The position numbers were made by a program, and so were the translations under genes. Source: Bradyrhizobium sp. Ghvi (GTDB lineage: Bacteria; Pseudomonadota; Alphaproteobacteria; Rhizobiales; Xanthobacteraceae). Taken from it: a stretch of DNA of 64,000 bases. Shown here in pieces: positions 32,911 through 40,923 of this stretch (position 1 is the first letter of the stretch; every line of letters starts with the position of its first letter). The notes beneath the pieces are model-generated. The model had not been told where the DNA came from and did not search any database. It worked only from the letters and a program-made list of their open reading frames with translations. The stretch spans positions 186,001 through 250,000 of the forward strand of contig NZ_FOVU01000008.1 in assembly GCF_900115265.1 (NCBI RefSeq). The letters are read 5' to 3'.

Positions 32911-33930
32911 TCAGTTCTTCGACTTGTCGACCAGCGCGCCCTTCTTGATCCAGGGCATCATGTCGCGGAGCTTCGCGCCGACTTCCTCGATCGGATGGGA
33001 AGCGAGCTTGGCGCGGGTCGCCTTGAACGAGGTCTGGTTGACCTTGTTCTCGAGCATCCAGTCGCGGGCAAACTTGCCGCCCTGAATATCGGCCAGAACC
33101 TTCCGCATCTCCTTCTTGGTCTCGTCCGTGATGATGCGCGGACCGGTGACGTACTCGCCGTACTCGGCCGTGTTGGAGATCGAGTAGTTCATGTTGGCGA
33201 TGCCGCCTTCATAGATCAGGTCGACGATCAGCTTCACTTCGTGCAGGCACTCGAAATAGGCCATCTCCGGCGCGTAGCCGGCCTCGACCAGGGTCTCGTA
33301 GCCGCCCTTGATCAGCTCGACCAGGCCGCCGCAGAGCACGACCTGCTCGCCGAACAGATCGGTCTCGCACTCTTCCTTGAAGGTGGTCTCGATGATGCCG
33401 GCGCGGCCACCGCCAACAGCGGAGGCATAGGACAGCCCGAGGTCATGGGCGTTGCCCGAGACGTCCTTCGCGATCGCGATCAAGCAGGGCACGCCGCCGC
33501 CGCGCTGATACTCCGAACGCACGGTGTGACCGGGACCCTTCGGCGCGATCATCAGCACGTCGAGGTCGGCGCGCGGGTCGAGCAGGTTGAAGTGGACGTT
33601 GAGGCCGTGCGCGAACACGAGAGCAGCGCCCTTCTTCATGTTGTCGTGCAGGTGCTCGCGATAGATGTCGCCCTGGAGCTCGTCCGGGGTCAGCATCATG
33701 ACGAGGTCGGCCCATTTAGCGGCCTCGGCGACTTCCATCACCTTGAAGCCGGCAGCTTCCGCCTTCTTCACCGAGCTCGAGTCCTTACGCAGCGCAATCG
33801 CCACTTCCTTGACGCCGGAGTCCTTCAGGTTGAGCGCATGGGCATGGCCCTGGCTGCCATAGCCGACGATGGCGACCTTCTTCCCCTTGATCAGGTTCAG
33901 GTCGGCGTCGCGATCGTAATAAACACGCAT
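32911..33930 (-). CDS. ilvC: Ketol-acid reductoisomerase
   Basis: A 339-residue class I enzyme of valine and isoleucine synthesis, converting acetolactate or acetohydroxybutyrate to the dihydroxy acid with NADPH and Mg2+. The Rossmann motif GYGSQGHAHALNL and the C-terminal knotted domain segments TTFKEECETDLFGEQ and ECLHEVKLIVDLIYEGG are complete. The start MRVYYDRD follows ACGAGGAAACGACT. Acetolactate synthase, which makes its substrate, is encoded 3 kb away on the same strand (ilvI-ilvN), but separate intervening genes show it is not one compact operon. Confidence 0.97.
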   Translation of the reverse strand: MRVYYDRDADLNLIKGKKVAIVGYGSQGHAHALNLKDSGVKEVAIALRKDSSSVKKAEAAGFKVMEVAEAAKWADLVMMLTPDELQGDIYREHLHDNMKKGAALVFAHGLNVHFNLLDPRADLDVLMIAPKGPGHTVRSEYQRGGGVPCLIAIAKDVSGNAHDLGLSYASAVGGGRAGIIETTFKEECETDLFGEQVVLCGGLVELIKGGYETLVEAGYAPEMAYFECLHEVKLIVDLIYEGGIANMNYSISNTAEYGEYVTGPRIITDETKKEMRKVLADIQGGKFARDWMLENKVNQTSFKATRAKLASHPIEEVGAKLRDMMPWIKKGALVDKSKN

Positions 33931-34063
33931 AGTCGTTTCCTCGTTGAGGGCCAAAATCGGCCGATGGGTCAGTGTCCGAAGGGTGGAATTTGCGGATTTC
34001 GGGGGCTGTCTAGAGCATTTTCAGCCCTGAGGGAAACCCGTTTCTGCATGGAAATCCGCGACA

Positions 34064-34666
34064 TCATGCATCCATGAAAACGGGGTAGAGCGAGGCGAGC
34101 AGCAGCAGCGCCATCAGGATATTGAAGGCGCGGACCAGCCGCTCCGAGGTCAGCACGGGTCGTAGTGCAGTGCCGAAGAGAGCCCAGACCACGGTCGAGA
34201 CCGTGCCGACCAAGAGGCTGATCAGGGTCTGGATCGCGATGTTGACCGGAAACTGGGCAATCGCCGCATAGGCGGTGATGGTGCCGATCACGATCACCCA
34301 GCCCTTGGCGTTGATCCACTGGAACATGGCAGCGCCCCAGAAGGTCATCGGGCCGCGGCGGTCCGCTTCGCCCGGCTTGGCCGGGCCGGACACGGCGATC
34401 ACGGCAGCAAGATAGATCAGGTAAGCGGCGCCGGCATATTTCAGGATGGTCTGGAGGATCGGATAGGCCAGGAAGACGGTGCCGAGCCCGAGACCGACGG
34501 TGCCGACCATGAAGGCAAAGCCGAGGACGATGCCGACAATGTGCGGAATGGTGCGGCGGAAGCCGTAGGTCAGGCCGGAGGACAACAGCATGATGTTGTT
34601 CGGCCCCGGCGTGAAATACATCACCACCATGAAGGCGAGAAAAGCGTAGAACAGCGAATAGGCCAT
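34064..34666 (-). CDS. LysE-family amino-acid exporter
   Basis: A 200-residue inner-membrane protein with six hydrophobic segments. The LysE/RhtB motif YFTPGPNNIMLLSSGLTYGF is at residues 17-36, and WINAKGWVI occurs later. The family exports amino acids or related small molecules by proton exchange. It sits 7 bp after an EamA exporter gene, and the two may share a transcript. The substrate is unknown; proximity to ilv genes is suggestive only. Confidence 0.88.
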   Translation of the reverse strand: MAYSLFYAFLAFMVVMYFTPGPNNIMLLSSGLTYGFRRTIPHIVGIVLGFAFMVGTVGLGLGTVFLAYPILQTILKYAGAAYLIYLAAVIAVSGPAKPGEADRRGPMTFWGAAMFQWINAKGWVIVIGTITAYAAIAQFPVNIAIQTLISLLVGTVSTVVWALFGTALRPVLTSERLVRAFNILMALLLLASLYPVFMDA

Positions 34667-34673
34667 AGTTACC

Positions 34674-35549
34674 TCACGCAGTCTTCGGTAAGGCTTGCGG
34701 GCGTCGGACCAGCACCATGACGGCGATCCCGCCGATCACGGTGAGCATGCCGGCGAGGCGCAGTGGGCCGAACCGTTCGCCGAACACGATGCTGGAGGCG
34801 GCGGAGCCGACGAACGGCACCAGCAGCGCGAATGGCACCACCTGCGCCGCCGGATAATCGCGCAAGAGGCGGCCCCACAGCCAATAGGCGATGCTGGTGG
34901 AGATCGCGCCAATCACCAGCAGACAGACGAGGCCGGTCAGCGACATATGGATCAGCGACAGAAAGGTGGGCGCCGGCCCGTTGACGACGAGCGTCAGCGC
35001 GAACAGCGGCACGGCGGTCACAAGACAGAGCCAGGCGAACAGATCGAACATCGGCACACCGCGGGCGCCACGCAGCAACAAATTACCGATCGCAAAACTG
35101 ACCGGTGCAATCATCAGCACCGCGAAGGCACCGACGCTGAAATCATAGCCGACCGTGCCGCAGATCATCAGCAGCCCGACGGCGGCGATAGCGATTCCCA
35201 GCGTCTGCGCCGGCGTCGGACGCTCGCCGAAGGCGATCGCGGCAAAACCGATGGTGAACAGCGCCTGGCTCTGTACGACGACCGACGTCAGGCCCACCGG
35301 CACGCCATGGGCAATCCCGTAGGCCTGCGACAGGAATTGCCCGAGAAACAGCGTAAAACTGATCGAGATGAGGAGCGGCCAGGCGACCTTCGGTCTCGGA
35401 ATGAACAGGCACGGCAGCGCAGCGATGGAAAAACGCATCGCTGTCATCAGCTCCGGCGAAAATTCATCGAGCGCGATTCGGCTCGCCACGAAGGCAAGTC
35501 CCCAGATGATCGCCACCATGAGGGCGATAAGGATGTCGGCCGGCTTCAT
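34674..35549 (-). CDS. EamA-family (drug/metabolite) transporter
   Basis: A 291-residue inner-membrane protein with ten helices arranged as two EamA repeats. WGLAFVASRIALDEFSPELM and RFSIAALPCLFIPRPK mark the first repeat; AYWLWGRLLRDYPAAQVVPF and GERFGPLRLAGMLTVIGGIA the second. It is an exporter of small metabolites by family; O-acetylserine/cysteine exporters are the closest in style. The start MKPADILIAL was chosen over a frame extension to 35588. Confidence 0.88.
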   Translation of the reverse strand: MKPADILIALMVAIIWGLAFVASRIALDEFSPELMTAMRFSIAALPCLFIPRPKVAWPLLISISFTLFLGQFLSQAYGIAHGVPVGLTSVVVQSQALFTIGFAAIAFGERPTPAQTLGIAIAAVGLLMICGTVGYDFSVGAFAVLMIAPVSFAIGNLLLRGARGVPMFDLFAWLCLVTAVPLFALTLVVNGPAPTFLSLIHMSLTGLVCLLVIGAISTSIAYWLWGRLLRDYPAAQVVPFALLVPFVGSAASSIVFGERFGPLRLAGMLTVIGGIAVMVLVRRPQALPKTA

Positions 35550-35598
35550 TGTTGTTTCCGGTTCTGCCCTGTCGTGCAGCCCTGCCAATTGTTCTTGT

Positions 35599-36294
35599 TT
35601 AGCCTTGCTCGCCGGCTTTCGGTTTCCTCAGCAGATAAGTGCCGTGCATCGGTGCGTGATAGTCGGCCGAGACCAACGTGAAGCCGACATCGGTCAGCAT
35701 CCGCTCCATCACCCAGCCGAAGGTGGAATATTCGTCGCGCATATGCGTCACCACGCTCTCGCGCGAGAAATCATGATTCTTGATCTGGTAGTCGGCCCAT
35801 TGCTCGACGTCGCGCTCGATCGCATCGGGCATCGACGCATAGACGATGTCGCGCAAGTAGAAGCTCGCGCCGGGCTTCAGCGCACGAAATATCCGCGACA
35901 TCGCCACCACTTTCCAGAAGTCCGGCAGATGATGCAGCGTGAACTCGCTGACGATCAAATCGTAGGAGTCCGGTCGGTAGGCGAAGCTGAGCAGGCCGGC
36001 CGATTGCATGCGCACGGGTGCCTTGCGGTCGCGCGCATAGATCTCGGCGAGCGCCAGCATCGCCGGCGAGATGTCGATGGCATCGACCTCGGCGCCCATC
36101 AGCGCAGCTTCGGTGGCGAGCACGCCGTTGCCGCAGCCGATGTCCGCGATGCGCCAGCCACGCTGGACTCCAAGCATCTTCAGTGCGGCGCGCGCCCGCA
36201 GATCGGCATCGTCGTGGGCGTCGTAGATCGACGCCACCGCGGGCTCGATGCCCATCCGGTTCCGCTCGTTATAGTACCAGTCGCGCGCCAGCAT
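35599..36294 (-). CDS. Class I SAM-dependent methyltransferase
   Basis: A 231-residue cytoplasmic methyltransferase. Motif I is IADIGCGNGVLATEAALMGA, motif II acidic IDISPAMLALA, and LIVSEFTLHHLPDFWKVVAM matches motif IV/V. The N terminus WYYNERNRMGIEPAVASIYD is shared by a methyltransferase group often annotated only by domain. It starts 3 bp after the ilvN stop, so it is probably cotranscribed with acetolactate synthase. Substrate unknown. Confidence 0.85.
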   Translation of the reverse strand: MLARDWYYNERNRMGIEPAVASIYDAHDDADLRARAALKMLGVQRGWRIADIGCGNGVLATEAALMGAEVDAIDISPAMLALAEIYARDRKAPVRMQSAGLLSFAYRPDSYDLIVSEFTLHHLPDFWKVVAMSRIFRALKPGASFYLRDIVYASMPDAIERDVEQWADYQIKNHDFSRESVVTHMRDEYSTFGWVMERMLTDVGFTLVSADYHAPMHGTYLLRKPKAGEQG

Positions 36295-36297
36295 GGT

Positions 36298-36840
36298 TCA
36301 CATCCCTTCAGGCCCGCGACCGATCGCGGCAACGCCGGTGCGCGACACCTCGACAAGACCGAGCGGGCGCATCAGGTCGATAAACTGGTTGATCTTGTCC
36401 GTATTGCCTGTGATCTCGAACACGAAGCTCTCGGTGGTGGCGTCGATCACGCGGGCTCGGAAGGCATCAGCCAGCCGCAGAGACTCGACGCGGTGTTCGC
36501 CCTGCCCGCGCACCTTCACCATCGCCAGCTCGCGCTCGATCGAGCGGCGGGTCTGGGTCATGTCGACGACCTGGTAAACCGGAACCATGCGGTCGAGCTG
36601 GTGCTTGATCTGCGCGATCACCATCGGCGTCCCTGTGGTGACGATGGTGATGCGCGACAGATGCTTCTGCGCTTCGGTCTCCGAGACCGTGAGGCTCTCG
36701 ATGTTGTAGCCGCGGCCGGAGAACAGGCCGATGACGCGCGCGAGCACGCCCGGCTCGTTCTGCACCAGCACGGCCAGCGTGTGTGTCTCGTTCGGATCGT
36801 GGCGTTCTTCGATGAAGTACGCGGATGCGGGCTGGTTCAT
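36298..36840 (-). CDS. ilvN: Acetolactate synthase small (regulatory) subunit
   Basis: A 180-residue regulatory subunit, also named ilvH. An N-terminal ACT domain (HTLAVLVQNEPGVLARVIGL, GRGYNIESLTV) binds valine for feedback inhibition. The C-terminal ALS_ss_C domain follows (TESFVFEITGNTDKINQFID). It associates with the catalytic subunit encoded 25 bp upstream. The start MNQPASAYF follows GAGGGG with six bases between. Confidence 0.95.
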   Translation of the reverse strand: MNQPASAYFIEERHDPNETHTLAVLVQNEPGVLARVIGLFSGRGYNIESLTVSETEAQKHLSRITIVTTGTPMVIAQIKHQLDRMVPVYQVVDMTQTRRSIERELAMVKVRGQGEHRVESLRLADAFRARVIDATTESFVFEITGNTDKINQFIDLMRPLGLVEVSRTGVAAIGRGPEGM

Positions 36841-36865
36841 TATCATCCCCTCAAATCTATCGTGC

Positions 36866-38641
36866 TCACACCAGAGCCTTGCCGCCGGCGAAGGCCTTGG
36901 CCGTGGCCTCATCATTGGCCTGCTCCGGCAGCAACATCTCGTTATGAGCCTTGCCGGAGGGAATCATCGGGAAACAATTCTCCAGCGCTGCGACACGGCA
37001 GTCGAACAGCACCGGGCGCTTGACCGCGATCATCTCCTTGATGGCACCGTCGAGATCGGCAGGCTTGGTGACCTGGAGACCGACCGCGCCATAGGCTTCC
37101 GCGAGCTTGACGAAATCCGGCAGCGCCTCGGAGTAGGAATGCGACAGGCGGTTGCCGTGGAGCAACTGCTGCCACTGCCGCACCATGCCCATGTACTGGT
37201 TGTTCAGGATGAAGATCTTGATCGGCAGTTCGTACTGAACCGCCGTCGACATCTCCTGGATCGTCATCTGCACCGAGGCGTCGCCTGCAATGTCGATGAC
37301 GAGGCTGTCCGGGTGCGCCACTTGCACGCCGACCGCGGCCGGCAGGCCGTAGCCCATGGTGCCGAGACCGCCCGATGTCATCCAGCGATGCGGCTCCTCG
37401 AATCCGTAGAACTGCGCCGCCCACATCTGATGCTGGCCGACCTCGGTCGTGATGTAGGTGTCCTTGCCGCGCGTCGCCTCGAACAGGCTCTGGATCGCGT
37501 GCTGCGGCAGGATGACGTCGTTGCTCTTCTTGTAATAGAGCGAGTTGCGCGCGCGCCACTGCGCGATCTGCTGCCACCACGCCTTGATGTCGGGCTTCTT
37601 CGCCTCCGCCTTGAACACCTGGAGGATGTCACCGAGGACGTTGCCGCAATCGCCGATGATCGGCACGTCGACGCGGATGTTCTTGTTGATCGAGGAGGGA
37701 TCGATGTCGATGTGGATCTTCTTCGAGCCCGGCGAGAACGCATCGACACGGCCGGTGATGCGATCGTCGAAGCGCGCGCCGACGCACAGCATGACGTCGC
37801 AATCATGCATGGTCATGTTGGCCTCGTAGGTGCCGTGCATGCCGAGCATGCCGAGCCAGTTCTTGCCCGACGCAGGATATGCACCCAACCCCATCAGCGT
37901 GGACGTGATCGGGATTCCGGTGACCTCGACCAGTTCGCGCAGCAGCTTGGTCGCTTCGGGGCCGGAATTGATCACGCCGCCGCCGCTATAGATCACGGGG
38001 CGCTTGGCACTGGCGAGCAGCGACACGGCCTTGCGGATCTGCGTCGCATCGCCCTTGACGCGCGGCGCATAAGAGCGGTGCACGTCGGATTTGCGCGGCG
38101 GATGATAGGTGCCGGTCGCGAACTGCACATCCTTGGGAACGTCGACCAGCACCGGGCCCGGACGGCCCGTGGTCGCGACGTAGAAGGCCTCGTGCAGGAC
38201 CTTTGCGAGATCGTTGACGTCGCGCACCAGCCAGTTGTGCTTGGTGCAGGGGCGCGTAATCCCGACGGTGTCGCATTCCTGGAACGCATCGTTGCCGATC
38301 AGATGCGTAGGCACCTGGCCGGAGATGCAGACCAGCGGGATCGAGTCCATCAGCGCATCGGTCAGCGGCGTCACCATGTTGGTCGCGCCAGGACCTGAGG
38401 TCACCAGCGCCACGCCGGGCTTGCCGGTCGAGCGCGCATAGCCTTCGGCGGCATGACCGGCGCCCTGCTCATGGCGGACCAGGATGTGCTGGACCTCGCT
38501 CTGCTGAAAGATCTCGTCATAGATCGGAAGCACGGCGCCGCCCGGATAGCCGAAAATATCGGTCACGCCGTGATCGATGAGCGCGCGGACGATCATCGCG
38601 GCGCCCGTCATCTGGTTCGAATCGTGGCTCTTGTCGCTCAT
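36866..38641 (-). CDS. ilvI: Acetolactate synthase large (catalytic) subunit
   Basis: A 591-residue thiamine-diphosphate enzyme catalysing the first common step of branched-chain amino-acid synthesis. The catalytic glutamate lies in RHEQGAGHAAEGYA, the TPP-binding motif is GDASVQMTIQEM with the partner LNNQYMGM, and FGYPGGAVLPIYD is the usual N terminus. Expression is probably controlled by the attenuator at 38696-38816. ilvN follows directly, giving the holoenzyme. Confidence 0.96.
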   Translation of the reverse strand: MSDKSHDSNQMTGAAMIVRALIDHGVTDIFGYPGGAVLPIYDEIFQQSEVQHILVRHEQGAGHAAEGYARSTGKPGVALVTSGPGATNMVTPLTDALMDSIPLVCISGQVPTHLIGNDAFQECDTVGITRPCTKHNWLVRDVNDLAKVLHEAFYVATTGRPGPVLVDVPKDVQFATGTYHPPRKSDVHRSYAPRVKGDATQIRKAVSLLASAKRPVIYSGGGVINSGPEATKLLRELVEVTGIPITSTLMGLGAYPASGKNWLGMLGMHGTYEANMTMHDCDVMLCVGARFDDRITGRVDAFSPGSKKIHIDIDPSSINKNIRVDVPIIGDCGNVLGDILQVFKAEAKKPDIKAWWQQIAQWRARNSLYYKKSNDVILPQHAIQSLFEATRGKDTYITTEVGQHQMWAAQFYGFEEPHRWMTSGGLGTMGYGLPAAVGVQVAHPDSLVIDIAGDASVQMTIQEMSTAVQYELPIKIFILNNQYMGMVRQWQQLLHGNRLSHSYSEALPDFVKLAEAYGAVGLQVTKPADLDGAIKEMIAVKRPVLFDCRVAALENCFPMIPSGKAHNEMLLPEQANDEATAKAFAGGKALV

Positions 38642-38695
38642 TGGCTTGCTCCGGATGCGCTAACGTCAGCGGCTTCGTTCGTGTCGGTTTCGGGA

Positions 38696-38722
38696 AATAA
38701 AAAAGGCCCCGAAGAGGGACCC
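38696..38722 (-). terminator. Attenuator terminator of the ilvI-ilvN operon
   Basis: On the minus strand GGTCCC and GGGGCC form a stem (one G-T pair) around a TCTTC loop, followed by TTTTTT. It ends 55 bp before ilvI and lies downstream of a branched-chain-rich leader peptide, the arrangement of a transcription attenuator. Confidence 0.85.
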
Positions 38723-38723
38723 T

Positions 38724-38772
38724 GCACACCGCCTGTCATGTGGATGGCAGCTAGCCACCCCCGGCGGTGTGC
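38724..38772 (-). promoter_or_regulatory. Leader RNA hairpin of the ilvI attenuator
   Basis: GCACACCGCC (plus-strand 38763-38772 complement) and GGCGGTGTGC (38724-38733 complement) form a perfect 10-bp stem with a loop of 29 nt that contains the leader stop codon. A smaller hairpin (GGTGGC/GCCATC) can form inside. Ribosome position on the leader would decide which structures form. Confidence 0.7.
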
Positions 38773-38816
38773 CTGGGTACGACGGCGATAAGGAGTTTGG
38801 TAATAATGTTACGCAT
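38751..38816 (-). CDS. Leader peptide of the ilvI-ilvN attenuator
   Basis: A 21-residue peptide, MRNIITKLLIAVVPRHTAGG and one more glycine, then TAG. The run IITKLLIAVV contains isoleucine, leucine and valine, the end products of the pathway. Starvation for them would stall the ribosome here. A good promoter lies 26 bp upstream and the attenuator terminator just downstream, so the function is well supported although the peptide itself has no activity. Confidence 0.88.
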   Translation of the reverse strand: MRNIITKLLIAVVPRHTAGGG

Positions 38817-38848
38817 GGCAGGCGCTCGGCTTCCCAAAGGTTGCGCGA

Positions 38849-38876
38849 ACCATAGCGGCCAAAGCCTGGATGTCAA
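38849..38876 (-). promoter_or_regulatory. Sigma-70 promoter of the ilvI-ilvN operon
   Basis: On the minus strand CTTGAC(A) at the -35 (38871-38877) is followed by 17 bases and TATGGT (38849-38854). This is close to the alphaproteobacterial housekeeping promoter consensus. The expected start of transcription is near 38842, about 26 bases before the leader peptide. Confidence 0.7.
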
Positions 38877-38970
38877 GGCAATGCGGCTGTTCCCGCGCGA
38901 TTTTAGCAGTGTAGCGGCGTTCCCCGAGTTCGGCGAGAGGTAAAATCGAGAAGCTCGGCACAAAAGCGTG

Positions 38971-39912
38971 TCAACCAGAAGCCCGGGCCCCGTCGGCAGC
39001 CGCCGCCAGCCATCGCTTCGCCTGCTCCGGCTTCACCCATTCGAACTCCGGCAATTGGTGCCTGAACCAGGTGAATTGCCGCTTGGCATAGTGGCGGGTA
39101 TCGGCGCGAGCGATCGTGGCAGCCTCTTCCAGGCTGAGCTCACCGCGCAAATGCCGGATCAGGGCCGGTACACCATGGGCCTTCATGGCTGGCAGCAGCG
39201 GGTCGAGGCCGCGGGCGGCGAGCCGCTCGACCTCATCGAGGGCGCCCGCGCCCAGCATGGCGTCAAACCGGGCGTCGATGCGGGCATAGAGTTCGTCGCG
39301 TTCGGGAGCGAGAAACACCGCACGAAAGCTATCCTTCGACAACAGCGGCGGCTGGCCCTCATGGTGCCAGTCGAGCAGCGAGCGGCCGGTCGCCTCGATC
39401 ACCTCAAGCGCACGCGCGATCCGTGTGCGGTCGCGCAAGTTCAATCGCTCGGCCGCACGCGGGTCGCGGATCGCCAGTTCCGCATGCAGCGCCTCGACGC
39501 CGTTCCGCTCCAGTCGCGCGCGAACGTCCTCGCGCAGCTCTGCCGGGATCGGTGGCACCACCGAGAGGCCTGCCGTCAGCGCCTTGAAATACAACCCGGT
39601 GCCGCCGATCAAGATCGGCAGGCGGCCCCCTGCCCTCGCCTCTTCCAGCGCTTTCGCGGCATCAGCCACCCAGGCACCCGCCGAGAAATTCACGGCCGCA
39701 TCGACATGGGCATAGAGGCGGTGCGGGACGCGCGTTTCCTCATCCTGCGTCGGACGCGCCGTGATGATGCGGAGGTCACGATAGACCTGCATCGAATCGG
39801 CATTGATGACGACGCCGTCCGCGCGCGAGGCAAGCTCCAGCGCCAGCGCCGACTTGCCGCTGGCGGTCGGGCCTGCGATAAGCACGGCCTTGATCGGATG
39901 CCCCTCGCTCAC
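38971..39912 (-). CDS. miaA: tRNA dimethylallyltransferase
   Basis: A 313-residue cytoplasmic enzyme adding a dimethylallyl group to A37 of tRNAs reading codons that start with U. The P-loop GPTASGKSAL is at residues 14-23, and INADSMQVYRDLRIITARPT and PILIGGTGLYFKAL are diagnostic. The C-terminal region ends with RQFTWFRHQL. Its start is 11 bp from the divergent serB gene, so both promoters must overlap the neighbouring coding regions or that gap. Confidence 0.96.
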   Translation of the reverse strand: MSEGHPIKAVLIAGPTASGKSALALELASRADGVVINADSMQVYRDLRIITARPTQDEETRVPHRLYAHVDAAVNFSAGAWVADAAKALEEARAGGRLPILIGGTGLYFKALTAGLSVVPPIPAELREDVRARLERNGVEALHAELAIRDPRAAERLNLRDRTRIARALEVIEATGRSLLDWHHEGQPPLLSKDSFRAVFLAPERDELYARIDARFDAMLGAGALDEVERLAARGLDPLLPAMKAHGVPALIRHLRGELSLEEAATIARADTRHYAKRQFTWFRHQLPEFEWVKPEQAKRWLAAAADGARASG

Positions 39913-39923
39913 GAAAACCTCAA

Positions 39924-40829
39924 ATGTCCCTCGTCGCCACGCTGATCTGCAATCCCGCCAATCCCGCGCTCGACTCTACCATCGTCGACGGCGCCCGCGC
40001 CGTGCTGCCGAAGGCGCAACCAGCGCACTGGCTGTTCGACGGGGTTGCGGTCGACATTCCCTTCGGCGCCGACAGTAACCTCGAAAGCGACCGTCACGCC
40101 ATCGAACAGCGCCTCCGCGAGCTTCGCGGCGACCTGCCGATCGACATCGTCGTGCAGCCTGCCGGCTTCCGGCGCAAGAAGCTTTTTCTCGCCGACATGG
40201 ATTCCACCATGATCGGCCAGGAATGCATCGACGAGCTCGCCGATCTTGTCGGGATGAAGGCCCACGTGGCCGCCATCACCGAACGCGCGATGCGTGGCGA
40301 GATCGAGTTCGAGCCGGCACTGCGCGAGCGCGTCGCGCTGCTGAAAGACCTGCCCGCCAGCGTCGTCGACGAAGTGCTGGCCAAGCGCATCACGTTGACC
40401 CCGGGCGGCCGCGAATTGGTCGCGACCATGCGTGCCCACGGCGCCTATACCTGCCTCGTCTCCGGCGGCTTCACGCTGTTCACCAGCGCGGTCGCCGCCA
40501 AGCTCGGCTTCCAGGAGAATCGCGCCAACGAGCTTGTCGTGCACGACGGAAAATTCAGCGGCGAGGTCAAGGAGCCGATCCTGGGCCGTGCGGCCAAGCT
40601 CGCGACGCTGGTGGAGCTGATGGAATCGTTCGACCTCGACGACGTCGACTCGGTGGTCGTAGGCGACGGCGCGAATGATCTGGCCATGATCCAGGCGGCA
40701 GGACTGGGTGTCGCGTATCACGCCAAGCCGGCGGTCGCTGCGGCAGCGGCCGCACGGATCGATCACGGCGATCTCACCGCGCTGCTGTATGCGCAGGGGT
40801 ATCGGCGGGACGAGTTCGTGGAGGGGTAG
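39924..40829 (+). CDS. serB: Phosphoserine phosphatase
   Basis: A 301-residue HAD-family enzyme making L-serine from phosphoserine. The catalytic motif I is DMDST with the nucleophile Asp91; motif II is SGGFT, and motif IV GDGANDLAMI. The N-terminal 80 residues resemble the ACT-like domain of longer SerB proteins. It is divergent from miaA and followed by a palindromic repeat. The assignment is firm. Confidence 0.95.
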   Translation: MSLVATLICNPANPALDSTIVDGARAVLPKAQPAHWLFDGVAVDIPFGADSNLESDRHAIEQRLRELRGDLPIDIVVQPAGFRRKKLFLADMDSTMIGQECIDELADLVGMKAHVAAITERAMRGEIEFEPALRERVALLKDLPASVVDEVLAKRITLTPGGRELVATMRAHGAYTCLVSGGFTLFTSAVAAKLGFQENRANELVVHDGKFSGEVKEPILGRAAKLATLVELMESFDLDDVDSVVVGDGANDLAMIQAAGLGVAYHAKPAVAAAAAARIDHGDLTALLYAQGYRRDEFVEG

Positions 40830-40834
40830 CCGCG

Positions 40835-40917
40835 CGTCGTTCCGGGATGGTGCGCAAGCACCAGACCCGGAACCTCGAGATTCCGGGTTCGATGCTGCGC
40901 ATCGCCCCGGAATGACC
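40835..40917. repeat. Intergenic palindromic repeat (CGTCGTTCCGGG type)
   Basis: It begins CGTCGTTCCGGGATGGTGCG and ends GCATCGCCCCGGAATGACC. A central CCCGGAACCTCGAGATTCCGGG hairpin arm pair is visible (CCCGGAA/TTCCGGG). It is related to 11213-11338 and 32864-32901. It fills the gap between the convergent serB and degP genes. Confidence 0.75.
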
Positions 40918-40923
40918 GATGTA

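Noticed and set aside
36731..38398. Plus-strand frame of 555 codons antisense to ilvI/ilvN
   Set aside because: Shadow of acetolactate synthase; composition is non-protein-like and no ribosome binding site fits.
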